64,000 nt of DNA from Nitzschia sp. pyKryTriq1 (Eukaryota > Bacillariophyta > Bacillariophyceae > Bacillariales > Bacillariaceae): the NCBI GenBank assembly GCA_956465555.1, contig OY101121.1, forward strand, positions 186,001 through 250,000. The letters are read 5' to 3'. The translations under genes were made by a program, and so were the position numbers. Positions within the stretch are counted from its first letter, which is position 1, and every line of letters starts with the position of its first letter. A model generated the notes under the pieces. The model saw only the letters and a list, made by a program, of their open reading frames with translations, did no database searches and had not been told where the DNA came from. This document shows positions 39,435-51,191 of this stretch, piece after piece.

Positions 39435-41141
39435 AGACGGACCTCCAAACAAGACCGAACATTCCTTATTGCATCGGGGAATAATCATTTCATTGGGAAG
39501 AGTGAGTCAGTCAGTCAGTCAGTCAGTCGTCCAAAAGGGGAGAGCTCTTCCTTCGTTTGTTTGACATTATCGACTTTCCCATTATTCACGCCTTCTGTAA
39601 CTGTATGCATCCATGTTGTGCATCATCATATCATCTCTCCCTTCGGATCGGATCGGATGATTGATTTTCACCCTTGGTTTTCCTACTACATATTTTTATT
39701 ACATATTTTTATTATTATTCATACCGATATATTATACATAACCTAAACGTAATCATACAACCGCAATCCCATTCTTGATACAGACAGTCATTGCAATTGT
39801 CATTGCGACTGTGGATGCGTAGTCTGCTCTCTCTAGAGTAGTAGCTAGTACATACTAGTATACGGTAGGCTGGATTGATTTTTTTGGTGTGACTCTCATG
39901 AAATCGTTTTCGGTCGTTCCATTATTTTTTCGTCGTCGGCGACGCGAAATAAGGCTGAGTGATGTGCGATGGATGAATACTACAATAAGGTGAAGTGTAC
40001 TGTACGAGTACTGTACGAGTACTGTATTATTGTTGGTACGAGTATACACGTTTTGGGAAGAGGATTCGTCGTCGTCGTCGAAACACACAGATGCAAAACA
40101 AAACCATGCAATAAAATACTGCGGAAGATGAGGTTGTTGTTGTTGTTATTGTCGTTGTTGTTATTGTCGTGTTGTCGTTTAATATCGCGTTGTGGGTTTG
40201 CGGTTGTGGGTGTCTTGGTGAAAATAATGACCGCGATACCATCGCGATATTATGACCGAAAATCCATCACTGCGTACCTGCTACGTACGCGAACCATGCA
40301 TGCGTACTGTACAGAACGCGTAGCGTATAATGACTACTATTACTGTACTCGTACCGGTATTCCACTTCCGGTACGATAGGTAGTAGTAGTAGTAGTAGTA
40401 GTAGAGTATATTCCTCGTAGTGAGCAGCGATGTGTTGAAATACCTCGTACTGTTCCTGCCCTTTGGGGGGCAGCAAATGTTTTTCGTCTTTTTCTCGAAA
40501 AGAGGTTAAATCCCGAGTCAAGTCACTACTGCTGATTTTAACTTGAGCAGTCTTATCTACTTCCCGCAGCAGCTTGCATGCGAGTATGTAAATACGAATT
40601 AAACAAGAGAATGGTTCTCGAGTTCTTCTTCTTTTTCGTTTGAGCTTCTTGCTTTATTAGAAGACAACTAAACTACTGTGATGGATACATACAGAGATCG
40701 ATTTTTGGAACGGAGGCGGTTTTTCATCTTCATCCAAGCAAATATCCAATAATAAATAATGATAGCGACCCAACGGAAGAACCCTGTGTCGAACCGAACT
40801 AGCGGCACCCCGCCATACTTATGGATGCCTGTGTGATAATAAAGAAAGAAAGTTCTTCATCGAACGACTTCGTACTGGATAGAGAACAAGAACCATACTC
40901 GTACTGTAGTAGTACGAGCAGCACTACTGCACTGCGTACCGGTATGAGTACCAAATCTACCCTAATTGTTTGTAGACGAATGCTGCATGAAGAAACGAAG
41001 CAAGAGCACAAACTTTTCTTCTCCGCCGCACAACTTTGATGAGATTCAGCACTTCTGTTGAAAGATCATTCTGATTCTTCTTCGTGCGCATACTACTAGT
41101 AGTAGTACGACTACCAAGAATAGTAATAACACCAGTGCACC
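39435..41141. other. Intergenic region, 1.7 kb
   Basis: Contains (TCAG)n at 39506-39528, TGTACGAGTAC repeated at about 40000-40022, a (TAG)n tract at 40378-40404 and CGTACCGGTATTCC near 40350. A 136-codon plus frame at 39969 is a Leu/Arg artefact of GTTGTTGTT repeats. No gene supported. Confidence 0.4.
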
Positions 41142-43166
41142 ATGATCATGGTTTCCTCCACTACTATTAGTATGATACCCAAAAAAGTGGATTCCACCAG
41201 CAACAACAAGAACTTCAACAAGCAGCGGGCGGCGGGTGCTCCTGAGCTACAAGTAAAGCAGCAGCATCGAGTTCCGCCCGAGGAAGACCGCTACAAACGC
41301 ATTTCGTCGCGTATTATTCTTGAGGACGACGACGGTACCGCCGTGATGAGGAAGAAGAACTCGGCTGGTGCTGATGGTGGCCCCCGCTGCTTTGCCTCGC
41401 TCCAGCATGATCATATCAGCTGGATGATGACTTCTTCTCGTCCGCCAGTCCTCTCCTCCCTAGCAGCACTGTATCCTCCTGCTGGTTCTCCCTTTTCATC
41501 GAAAAACACCAAGCGCCTCAGGAGTACAGCGGCGGCCAACGACAACAAGAACGGCGGTGACGACAGGCTGGAGAGCGGCGACGTCTCAGTCGCAGAACAA
41601 GCAGCAGCCGTTTCGTCGACGGGAACACCGCAAGCGTTTTCTGCTGCTGGTGTCGCTCAAGCAAGAAGAAGCACCAGCGTCGTGGTGGGGGAAGAAGAAA
41701 GACTACTACTACAAGATGGCATAACTTGTTTCACTGATACTGCTGGTGCCACGGATGATCATGACGGCGGTGGCGAACAAGATGCAGCTCTACTGGTAAA
41801 CGATGAGGAGGAGCTGGGTCGATTCTTACTATCAACGCTGGTGGAGGAGGATGAGGACAAGGATAACGAGGGAGGTGCATTTACTACTGGAAGTACTAGT
41901 AGCATGATCAGCAGCACACCACCGGATGCTACTTTTGTTGCTGCCCCCATCCTCGCATCCAACAAGAACAACAACAAAAGAGTGGTGTTTCCGACGAATC
42001 ATCTTGGTACACCCCATGGCGAGACTTGCTCCTCGTCGGTGGTCAAAGATACAAACATCGAGCTGCTAGACGAAGGATTTCTATTTCTTGAGGACGACAC
42101 CCCAGATACTGGTAGTAGTATTGTGGTGCCAAGACGCGGAGTGTCTACCCCTTTTAGCAACAGTCCCATCGTCATGAACGACTTCTTCTTTCCTCGTCCT
42201 CTCTCCAAGATTTGTCGAGACCAACGAGATCATGATGATGAACAAGATGACCATGGAAGAGCTCCTCGATGCGTGAGCCTTTCATCTTTTGACCTCCCAA
42301 GCAGCAATGATCCTCGCCACAAACACGAATCAACAAGAGTGGGCGGTCGTGCTGGTGTTTCTTCTTTCTCACGTGGTGGACGAGGACCATCATTCCGCGC
42401 TCCTGCTGACGCTGGTCAAGATCATGAGGATATTGCGATTTCGGCATCCTCCTCATCCGCCTGCGTTTCTTCCTGCTTGCCGCGCCGCTTTCGCATCTAC
42501 CAAGAAGACCAATGGATGGTCAAATATCAGGAACTCAAGGATTTCGTCCGTCGCACGGGACATACATTCGTTCCGCATGGCGTTCCAGAGAAGAATTCGT
42601 TAGCGCGATGGGCCAAGCGGCAGCGATATCAACTCAAGCTCCGATCCGAGGGAAAGGAATCCACCATGACAGATCATCGCATCGCCCTTTTGGACGAGCT
42701 GGGATTTGTATGGAGTTCTCACGCAACCATTTGGGAAGAACGTTTGGCCGAATTGAAGCAATTCCAACAAGATATGGGACACTGCAATGTTCCTAGTCAA
42801 TATCCTATCAATCAAAAACTTGCGACATGGGTAAAGGTAAGCCGGGCCACAACAACATAATCAGGATGGTCGTGGGTGAATAGTTCTTCTTCGATTTCTT
42901 CCTGCTCACTCCAGCCATCATGCTGGCCCTGTCACCATCGTCTTTCCTCCTCCTCCTCATTGCCGCTTTCTTGCTTGTTGTTTCAGTGCCAACGACGCCA
43001 GTACAAGTTGTGGACTACCGGTCGCAAATCGAATATGAACCTGGAACGGGCCATGATTTTAGAAGACATTGGATTTGTCTGGGAGCTTCGTTGTCATTTG
43101 CCACGTGACCAAAAATCAGGAGTCACATCACCACCACCAGCAAGTGAGGTTCAAGAGGAAGACTGA
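41142..43166 (+). CDS. Helicase-associated (HA) domain protein (624 aa, two exons)
   Basis: Exons 41142-42836 and 42987-43166; intron of 150 bp (GTAAGC…TTTCAG), phase 0. The first 440 residues are low complexity. Two HA repeats follow: WMVKYQELKDFVRRTGHTFVP…LARWAKRQRYQLKLRSEGK…RIALLDELGFVW and IWEERLAELKQFQQDMGHCNVP…KLATWVK-CQRRQYKLWTTGRKS…AMILEDIGFVWELR. The intron falls inside the second repeat, and joining restores the normal W-V-x-x-QR pattern, which supports the splice. The HA domain is a small helical unit, greatly expanded in diatoms, thought to bind nucleic acid. No helicase core is present. Confidence 0.85.
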
Positions 43167-43499
43167 CTGACCGACTGACTGGCTGAATTCTTGTTGCCTT
43201 ATTGTCGGGATCGTACGTGTTAGTGATTGGGTTTCTTGTTTCTTCCAAGGAAGAACCACCATCGGTAAACATTCTCCATCACACTTTGTTATACCTAGGT
43301 AGAAATCATAGCAGGAGAGTAATGCATACTCGGGTGGAAATTCATCAAGCATGGGTTTACTATTTGGTAGCCAAATAGTAGACTCTAGTAGACGCTTTTG
43401 GTGCTGTTGTTGTTGTTGTTGTTGTTTGTACTTGGTACTAGTAAGCAGCTGGATCGATATTAGTATACAAGAAGAGCCTACTCTCGAGTAGAGTAGTAG

Positions 43500-44705
43500 C
43501 TAGTACCGCTCTTTGGTAGTCGCGGTTGTCTCCACCAACTTTTGGTATGCCCGAACAAAGGCCCTTCGAAAGGACGAGTCGTCATTAATATCATCTTTGG
43601 CAAATCGCTGGACATGTCGTCGTAGTCCTGGATCCACGACCATGTCCACATCGGTAGGAATAAAAGCGACTTGGCCCAATTCGATTTGATTCTTCGCGTT
43701 CCAAGCCAACAAGGCTTGAAAATACGTATTGTCGAATCGATTGACCGATTCCGTGACAAAAGGAAGTAAGACAGGGGCATCTTCCAAGCAAGATCTGGTT
43801 AAATTCTTCAAGCAATCCTTGGGCATGCCCAATAGGGACACATGCCGGCCCAAACCATGCGAGCCTCCCGTCAAGGCGATCCATTCCGGCTCGGTCAAGT
43901 GGTGGACACGGCCAAAATACAAGCGCAATCCGTCAGAATCCAATCCCGCCGAGGGCAAGGTTGTGGTGACCAAGGATCGTGGCGTGGAGGCTTGAAGAGG
44001 ACGTTGGAGGAATTCGGCATCCGCCGTGGTGGCATCGGGCCGACCCATTCGAATCCGAATGGAAGGTCCGCCCACTGTTTCAAATGCTTGGGCTCCGGCC
44101 AGAGCAATGGCATCGGCCAAGGAAAGGATGCTGCGTTTTTCGTTGTGAAGAAGCAACAAGGAATATTGATCTTGCACAACTTTCAAGGGTTTGGCAAGAC
44201 CTCGATTTTCGGATCGTTCTAGTTCGTATCGAATGGATCCATTGGGACCTCCTCCTCCTCCTACTACTCCTCCTCTTCCAGTTTGCAGATTATTATTATG
44301 ATTTCCACGAATACGCACACCATCATCTCGAGTGGCAGCATCGTGGAACGCCAATCGCACGAGCGGACCGGCAAGGGAGGGATCCGTGGACACCAAGTTG
44401 CGGATTTGTTCTCGAAACAGTTTCGATTCTTGCTGTAAGGTCCACAGCAGCGCGTCTTCTAATACATTGCCGGCATCATCAGTTGGACTTATAATAATAT
44501 CGGTATTAGTCCTCGTAGCAGTACTTCTGCTATCTTCAGCAGCAGGATGCTGAGACGACTGGTGACTATCCTCATTCTCGGCAAACCTCCAAAGAGCAAA
44601 CGGTGTCGACAATAAAGATGTTTCAAGGAATTGAGATCGATCCAGCAGCAGGGCCAATGAAAAGAGGAGAGAAGGGATCCAGGAAACAAACACCGTCATC
44701 GTCAT
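43500..44705 (-). CDS. Class I-like heme peroxidase (401 aa)
   Basis: ATG 44705 (MTMTVFVSW). A hydrophobic N-terminus (WIPSLLFSLALLL) suggests entry into the secretory route or an anchored form. Distal heme side: LVRLAFHDA with Arg and His; GGPNGSIRYELERSENRGL; proximal His in ALTGGSHGLGRHV; then FDNTYFQALL and FIPTDVDMVVDPGLRRHVQRFAKD, as in ascorbate and cytochrome c peroxidases. The distal aromatic is Phe where class I enzymes usually have Trp, so substrate use may differ. The enzyme reduces H2O2 with an organic or protein donor. It is convergent with the HA gene. Confidence 0.85.
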   Translation of the reverse strand: MTMTVFVSWIPSLLFSLALLLDRSQFLETSLLSTPFALWRFAENEDSHQSSQHPAAEDSRSTATRTNTDIIISPTDDAGNVLEDALLWTLQQESKLFREQIRNLVSTDPSLAGPLVRLAFHDAATRDDGVRIRGNHNNNLQTGRGGVVGGGGGPNGSIRYELERSENRGLAKPLKVVQDQYSLLLLHNEKRSILSLADAIALAGAQAFETVGGPSIRIRMGRPDATTADAEFLQRPLQASTPRSLVTTTLPSAGLDSDGLRLYFGRVHHLTEPEWIALTGGSHGLGRHVSLLGMPKDCLKNLTRSCLEDAPVLLPFVTESVNRFDNTYFQALLAWNAKNQIELGQVAFIPTDVDMVVDPGLRRHVQRFAKDDINDDSSFRRAFVRAYQKLVETTATTKERY

Positions 44706-45885
44706 TCAATGGTCTCATCATTCCAAACCGCATCCACGCATCAACTTGGATCTTTTGTGGCGAGAGATATTATGCGCGAGAGTGAGAAACTCTCCTCGTA
44801 CCGCGGTACTCGCGGTACCGCGGAGCAAAAGGTCCGCAAAAGCGCGTTATGGCGCTGATGCGATGCGCTGATGCGAGATCGATGCGATCTTTATCTTTGA
44901 TCGATTTGATCGATTTGCGCACGACTGAAGTATTCGTGACCTAGATGATTCGACATTATTATTTTTTGTTGGTTTCCTCTTTATGCATTATTTATTGTTC
45001 TTTATGCACGACGAATGAAAGCGAACGCCGCCGGCGAGTGTCTCGGTAGAAAATTGAAGTTTGTACATTATTTTATCCGACTTCCGACACGATGTATGCA
45101 ACGACTCGTAGATACGGGATTGAATTCGTGATCAAATGTAAATGATTTTAGAAGAAGTGAGACTATTTTTCTGGGGTGTTTTGAGATGTTTTGATGAAAA
45201 AATCTTTTGTAGCCGTGAAGTAGTCGTGAAGTGTCAGGGGCATGAACGACTTATCATAAATGTAGAGGTGATGGCGATCTTGGATGTCCTGTGAAGTAAG
45301 GATCGCTTCTAGATGAAATGCATTATTCTTGACAGCTTTGTCACGACTAGTTGGAACTCTATGACGTCACCCAGTGTCAGGCTGACGTCGACAGGAAGGA
45401 AGGACAGACCGATGACGTCGACAGCACACTGCAATGTTCTCGTGCTGAAGAAGCCCAAGAGTCATGTCGGGCATATTTGTAAGCCGTTTCGCTATTTCCA
45501 TTTATAGACAGCGCAGAACGAGATCAGTCGAAGAACAAAGAACGCTTCGGATTCCCTGGTTTTCTGATAATGCCACCGAAGAACATTGAGAAAACGAACA
45601 AATTCCATGCTTTTCAACAAATATGCCTTGTTCCGCTAAAGAACACACCGATTCCCCAGCCACATAGCAACAACACGTCGTCGCATAGCTTGCATTGCTC
45701 TTCGGGTTTTGTTTTGTTGATGCGGAAGCAGAACTGTCGGAACGGGACACACAAAAAATTGGGGATCGATTTGCGAATGAAAATTGGGATTCTAGCTAGT
45801 AGCTTCTCTTTTATTGTAGTAGCGTGCAATATTGTCAGACTACCAGAACCCACAACTCATCTTGCCCATCAAGCAGTCGAAAACA
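44706..45885. other. Divergent intergenic region, peroxidase / HSF
   Basis: 1.2 kb. It includes an inverted repeat CCGCGGTACTCGCGGTACCGCGG (44800-44822), repeated GCGCTGATGCGA words (44852-44874), ATCGATTTGATCGATTTG near 44905 and three GACGTC-type sites near 45363-45420, possible bZIP boxes. No gene seen. Confidence 0.4.
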
Positions 45886-47013
45886 ATGATGGAAGAACAG
45901 CAAAAGAAAAAGAATACACGAGGAGGATCGGAAACCATGTTTCCAGGGCGGCTGCATGATCTGCTGGAATACGTAGAGGAACAAGGCCTAGACAATATCG
46001 TGAGCTGGGTCAATGGCGGCACCGCTTTCATGGTCCACAAGCCGGATGAGTTTATCAGATTGCTATCCTTTTTCTTTGGTCAATCAAAGTATCGGTCATT
46101 CACCCGACAACTGAATATGTGGTATTTTGAACGTGAAAGCTTCGGAGTTTTCAAAGGAGCTTGGCACCACCCATATTTTAAAAAGCACCACAAAGGGCTT
46201 TGTGCCAGGATGAGTCGCCACGAAGCACCCCGTCGCGAACTTCCGAGACTTGAAATCGTTGATAGCCACATTCACTCTTTAAGCAGTGCTCGCTTTCATT
46301 CGCAAAAAGTATCGCTTTCTGATTATCGAAAACAACAAGCATCTTGGTCCCCCCCGGCTTTCCCCTCTGCCGCTTGTATGGCGAAAGAAGAACAAGGTGT
46401 TGTAAACCCAGAGCAACAGCAGCAATTGCCTCCCTTGCTCTGTGGTAGCAATTTCCACTCGGAGACTCCGCAACACGGAAGTCCGCTTTCCAATCAGCAG
46501 GAGTTTACTTTCCATAATTTCAGTTCTGAGAGGAGGCAGCAGGCATTGTCTTTTCCTTCCATCATGGATTATCAGTCGCAGCCTTCTTGTTCAACTTACT
46601 CGCCCGCGGCCACGGCACCGCACGATATGTTCACAACGATGACTCATCATCCACAACACTGGCAAGTCGACGAGCTCGCCACTCAGTTTGCTTGTTCCGT
46701 TAGCCAAGAAGAAAACCAAGAAACAATCGCATACAGACACCAGGCGCAGGAAGAAAAGAAAACACCGCCGTTTTTACCTGACAGGCACTTTCTTTTGGGT
46801 GGCGAACAAGGATCTTCTCAAAACAAGCACCACAACCACAACAACCTGACACATCTCTCCTATCATGTTGGCGTTGGCAGCAGTAGTGCTAACAGCAGCA
46901 GCACCAGCAATAGGCAAACCGAAGCCACGAGTCGCTTTGGACCGACCCTCGAAGACTTCATTGGTGATGATGAAGGAATGTATCTGCTGAATCTCTTACA
47001 GAATAACCCATAA
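45886..47013 (+). CDS. HSF-type transcription factor (375 aa)
   Basis: ATG 45886 is the first ATG; upstream the frame would need TTG. Residues about 18-115 form an HSF DNA-binding domain: FPGRLHDLLEYVEEQGLDNI, VSWVNGGTAFMVHKPDEF, then FFGQSKYRSFTRQLNMWYFER (recognition helix) and GAWHHPYFKKHHKGLC. The rest is Gln/His/Ser rich with no clear heptad coiled coil, as in many diatom HSFs. It should be nuclear and bind heat-shock elements or a variant. HSFs are the largest transcription factor family in diatoms, so the target cannot be told. It is convergent with the hydrolase gene, 259 bp apart. Confidence 0.9.
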   Translation: MMEEQQKKKNTRGGSETMFPGRLHDLLEYVEEQGLDNIVSWVNGGTAFMVHKPDEFIRLLSFFFGQSKYRSFTRQLNMWYFERESFGVFKGAWHHPYFKKHHKGLCARMSRHEAPRRELPRLEIVDSHIHSLSSARFHSQKVSLSDYRKQQASWSPPAFPSAACMAKEEQGVVNPEQQQQLPPLLCGSNFHSETPQHGSPLSNQQEFTFHNFSSERRQQALSFPSIMDYQSQPSCSTYSPAATAPHDMFTTMTHHPQHWQVDELATQFACSVSQEENQETIAYRHQAQEEKKTPPFLPDRHFLLGGEQGSSQNKHHNHNNLTHLSYHVGVGSSSANSSSTSNRQTEATSRFGPTLEDFIGDDEGMYLLNLLQNNP

Positions 47014-47272
47014 TCATCACCATACCAATTAAAAGTTCTAATAGAATTGATTTGATAATTAATGCCTCCTCTCCTATTTTTTTCAGTAAATAATATTCTT
47101 TGCGTGATGGGATCCAGTAGTAGTAGTAGTAGTAATATGTTAACAAAAAAAGTAGTAGTAGCATCAAAATACGCTCAATCGGCCTACTAGTAGTAGTACT
47201 GTCGAATTTTATTACAATCAATTGGAAATAAAATTTAAAAAAAAGGTAATAGGCGGACTTTTCACTTTTTTA

Positions 47273-48832
47273 TTATCCGATGTACTTGGCCCACTGCCGA
47301 ATGACCCCCTCGGACACATAGGAAGTAAAGTCGTCAGGGAGGTCGATGGAGGGAGCGTAGCCATCCCAAAGATTCCATGGAGTAGGCAGTACATGGGAAT
47401 GTCGAACCATCGCCCCCGTCGCTTCACATTTCTCTACGATTACCTGGCGCGCAGGTGGGTCCATAAAGGCCAACTCGAGTGGAACAATCCCATCGCCCAG
47501 CACATCCGACCCCACTCGGCCCAGGAGAGGCAAATACGAGCTAGCCGCTACCAATTCTTCCACATTGGTGGATAAAAAGGCTCCCTTGAGACTGGAGCTA
47601 CAAACACAGGTAATATCAATCCCCCGGTCGGCCAAGGCCTGTGCCGAGCAAGTCGGCGCCTCGTCGATTTCTCGTATCAGACCCCTTGTTTGGTCCACCA
47701 ATGCCGAATCAGGAGCCACATGAGGTGTTCCAAGAGTAATTAACGATGTACATCTTTGCGCTGCAACTCTTCCCACTGCGGAGGAAGACCTGTGGATAAC
47801 AGTCAGTCAGTGTGTTAGAAGGCGATGAGAATAAAGAAGAAGAATGAAACATTGGCCGACCAGCCAACCAACCAACCAACCACACCACACAGCAGAGCAC
47901 AACACCACACAGCAAACAACACAACAAGAAGAACAGGAAACAACTCACCGGCTGAGGCCACCAAGATAGGCTCTTGCGACCCAACCACCAATGGAATGAC
48001 CAATAATACAGATATTGGCATCCGGTCCTTCCTTGGCAAATATCTCCGACAATCCCGTTTCTATAGCGTCAAAATACCAGCCGAGCGTCTTGTGGACCGG
48101 CAAGGTGGCATCCCAAAAGTTTCGGGTAGGAAGTTGTTTTGCCACCTTGATCCATTCGGTTCGTGGCAGCGGGGCCACAATCGTGGTGCCAATTTCAATT
48201 CCATTAATTCCAATTCCAGTTTCAATTCCAGCAATACTATTGTTCGTTTTACCACCATCACCACCACCACTGCTGCTGCTGCTGCTGCTGTCCTCACCAA
48301 AATAATAATCTCCTTGCCGTAATAGTAAATTGTCAAACAAAACTTGATAATCGTCGGGAACGCAAAATTGGGCGGGACAGACGAGTAAGGACACACGCCT
48401 ACGACGTTGTTGCTGTTGTTGCTTGTTGTTCTTTGCAATCGTCGTCGTCGTCGTCGTCGTCGTCACTTCTTCGGAACTACCACTCTTGCTGCTGCTGCTG
48501 CTGCTGCTGCTTGTTGTTGGATTTTCATTACTATCTGGTTGGGAAGTACCGGTACTATCACCAGAGGAGGAAATTGATAATGATGATAATGATAATGATG
48601 AGAAAGATTTTTGAAGCAAAGACACACTCGGTCGTCCAGGACCATGACAGTGATGATTCTTCGTAAACGGATGATGATGCTGATGATGATGCTGATGATG
48701 ATATTGCTGATGATGAAACGCCAGAACTTGTTTTTCGGCGTGGAGCGGCCACAACAAGAATACTCCAAAGAAGAAGAGGACTGGGACGGTGGTCGTCGTC
48801 GTGAGCAGGGGAAAAGAATAATTAGAAGGCAT
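47273..48832 (-). CDS. Alpha/beta-hydrolase (lipase-like), two exons (466 aa)
   Basis: Exons 48832-47949 and 47789-47273; intron of 159 bp (GTGAGT…TCCACAG), phase 2. I start at ATG 48832 (MPSNYSF); the frame above needs TTG. A signal or anchor segment (VPVLFFFGVFLLWPLHA) is followed by His/Ser runs and VSLLVCPAQFCVP. The nucleophile motif is CIIGHSIGGWVARAYLGG in exon 1. The likely Asp (VLGDGIVPLE) and His (MVRHSHVLP) lie in exon 2 with SLITLGTPH. The fold matches lipase/PGAP1-like esterases. Exon 2 was copied to 51927-52349. Confidence 0.85.
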
Positions 48833-49762
48833 TGTGCTTCTTCTTCTTCTTCTTCTTTCTTGTGACGCGTGATGATGTTGTTGTCGTCCTTCTGTTGAAC
48901 AACAATGCAATAATAGAAATACTGTACCGTAGGAGGAGGATATGAGGACATCTCACAACGGCTGCGTCAGCTCTCACCGTCCTACGTCATGTCATACCAT
49001 TGACGAGCTGGGGGATAGTGTGGCAAAAGGGCAGGGATTTATTACTAGGCCGCACCTTTGCCCCCAAAGGAGTCGAACGACTCGATTGGTTCCTAGCCGG
49101 AGGGCAGGGCGCGGGTGGGTTAACAAGAAAATTCCTGGTTTTGGTTTTCTCGTAACCGATGGTCCGAGGAAACAAAACAGCAAATTATGAGTCTCATGGT
49201 CATCGCTCTCTCTTGACTCTCTCTCGCTGCTCGAGAGTTGGTTCTCTCTCGCTGCTCGAGTGCCGGTGAGATGCACATGGGTGGCCAACAAACGCTGAGT
49301 GTCTAGGAGTGGTCCCGCCGAAGTGCCTATTCTGCGGACACTAATCCTGGATGCAAAGCGAGCTGAGCATTCGACGCTTGTATTCCTTCTGGACTGGGGT
49401 TTCAATCGGAGACTGTGTATTTATTTTTAAAAAAGCCAGTAAGTAAGAATTTTTCCTTTTTCCAGCGTTATCGTGTGGGGGTGCACGGGCCGGCTGTTGC
49501 GGAGGCCAAGGAGCCTGCGCCGGATGTAGCTGTGCTGGTGGGGGTTGTTGGAGTAGGACAGCTCCGCCAGCGGGCGGTCCCGCGTTTATGATGCAACGGT
49601 CACGAAGGTGACCAGAGATATACCTTAGTTTAAACTACTTACAGCAATTGCTGTTGTAACAACTTCAGATTTATGACTGTCGTTGGTACAACACCATTGT
49701 CTTCTGGTTCATTTGCACTTCGCCACTGTCGCGCCGCAGCGAGGCGGGCGACGGACAGGCTC
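48833..49762. other. Spacer upstream of the hydrolase gene
   Basis: About 930 bp. A CTCTCTCGCTGCTCGAG word occurs twice (about 49220-49262). The minus strand of 49470-49595 reads as a Pro/Gln-rich peptide and may be retroelement debris. This part is missing from duplication unit 2. Confidence 0.4.
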
Positions 49763-51191
49763 ATGGGAAGAACATCAAATCAATGGGGGGTATGGGACAT
49801 GACCTAGCCAATGAAACTTCGATATCAGTGGTCGTTTGTTCCGTTAGTCTTCCCGACCTCCAGCAAGTTACGGGCGGTGTAGCAGCCCATACAGTACCTT
49901 CAGGTACCCATCATATAATTTGTGTCCACCAATAGATGTGGTCACTCTACCAGCGTATCTCTCGGGCGACCTCTCTGGTAGTAGAGGCTAATGACTTGCC
50001 ATGAAATATAGCGGCAGTAACTTTGTGTTGCCGTGTACGAAAGGTAAAACTCCTACGAAAGCTAGTAGGCAAGCGCCATTACAGAAAGGCTAAAGACTAG
50101 AACACCGCAGCCGGTCATTTTCGTTGCTTATGCGTTTGGTGCCACAGCGGCAGGCGGGGAAGGTGGCTTACCGGCGATCAGGGGGAGCAGGTCCTCGACG
50201 ACTTGTCCGTTAACAAGAAAGTCGAAACGAAGCGGATGGAAGTAATCCAAAGTTTCGGGGCCCGTGTTGATCTGAATACCTCCAAGAACGGCAGTTCCTT
50301 TCTTGAGGCCAGCCTTGCCTGTGTTGATGATGTCTTTCATCAAGAGGTCTTGAGAGTCATAAAGGGCATACGGAAGCTCCAACATCCGGTTCTTAGCATC
50401 CGTCAGACGCTTCCCATGTGGGAGGATCAGTTCCTGAACAGCACCCTGCTGAAAGTCAGTGAACGACTGAATCTTGGTGGAGATTGCTGCGCCTCCCTCG
50501 GTGATACCCTTAAGGTAATTGGAAGCCGCAATGGCACTTCCACAGCAGGTATCGATGAGCTCGATTCCCTTACGCTCGACCTTGCCGATAGTTCCGTCCG
50601 CGGCTACACCGACGTGAGGGCCATAGACGATGAGGCAGTTTCCACCGTCAGGGATGTGAGCCGCCATGGCGCCAAAGCCAGTGTTTCCGCCAAAGGGAAA
50701 GCCGGACAAGCCACCAAGGCTGAAGTTGTCACCATAAACCTTGACGAAATCGTCTTCCAAACGACGAGCAAGCTCATCGCAACAGAGCGAGGTGCACAAC
50801 AACGTGTTGGAGCCGCTGAAGCCCCTATCAGTCAAGGTGCTGACAACCTTCATCTCGAGCTCTCTGTTGGAGAGCGCACCGGGAAAGTACGATTTCACAA
50901 TCTTGTCGACCTTGCTTTTGCTCATTTTGCTGACACTATAAGCGCGGGACGACATGGAACCACCAGTTGAAGCATATGCAGCAACTGAACAAGCTGAGCC
51001 AAGAGACCTCCGCTGCAATATTCGCTGGGACGTTGACAGTGCCACCTTCATCTTCTGTGTTTTCTATGAAATACTTTTTCAATTTGGGGTCTCAGTCTGA
51101 AAGAATCACAGTCCCTCGTCCACTAACTATTGTGGTTGTTCCGTATTTTCCTCAACACAAGAATTCTGCGTCCAAACATTATTTCACCAGC
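49763..51191. repeat. 1429-bp duplicated block with LCIB copy 1
   Basis: Matches 52507-53935 at a constant offset of 2744. I noted only three differences: A/G near 50408, T/C at 51020 and C/T at 51185, so identity is about 99.8%. Confidence 0.9.
50128..51051 (-). CDS. LCIB-family (theta-type) carbonic anhydrase, copy 1 (307 aa)
   Basis: ATG 51051, single exon. The N-terminus (RILQRRSLGSACSVAAYAS…SSRAYSVSKM) is basic and Ser-rich with an R-A-Y-S site, which looks like a mitochondrial presequence and not like the AF-type plastid signal of the neighbours. The core fits the limiting-CO2-inducible LCIB/C family: SYFPGALSNREL, NTLLCTSLCCDELARRL, SLGGLSGFPFGGNTGFGAMAAHIPDGG, IVYGPHVGVAADGTIGKV and DTCCGSAIAASNYL. 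The conserved Cys, Cys and His residues would hold zinc as in beta-type enzymes. The family interconverts CO2 and bicarbonate. It differs from copy 2 by one residue (Ile11 for Met11). Confidence 0.88.
   Translation of the reverse strand: MKVALSTSQRILQRRSLGSACSVAAYASTGGSMSSRAYSVSKMSKSKVDKIVKSYFPGALSNRELEMKVVSTLTDRGFSGSNTLLCTSLCCDELARRLEDDFVKVYGDNFSLGGLSGFPFGGNTGFGAMAAHIPDGGNCLIVYGPHVGVAADGTIGKVERKGIELIDTCCGSAIAASNYLKGITEGGAAISTKIQSFTDFQQGAVQELILPHGKRLTDAKNRMLELPYALYDSQDLLMKDIINTGKAGLKKGTAVLGGIQINTGPETLDYFHPLRFDFLVNGQVVEDLLPLIAGKPPSPPAAVAPNA

Noticed and set aside
39969-40379. 136-codon plus frame
   Set aside because: Leu/Val/Tyr runs from GTT and TAC repeats; no start context or family motif.
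48833-48910. Longer start of the hydrolase gene
   Set aside because: It needs TTG; ATG 48832 is next and is followed by a hydrophobic segment.
49040-49100. Possible tRNA gene on the minus strand (GGAGTCGAAC word)
   Set aside because: No matching acceptor, D or anticodon arms could be laid out.
50203-50970. 255-codon plus frame antisense to LCIB copy 1 (and 52947-53714 for copy 2)
   Set aside because: It mirrors codon bias of the minus-strand gene, which has clear family motifs.
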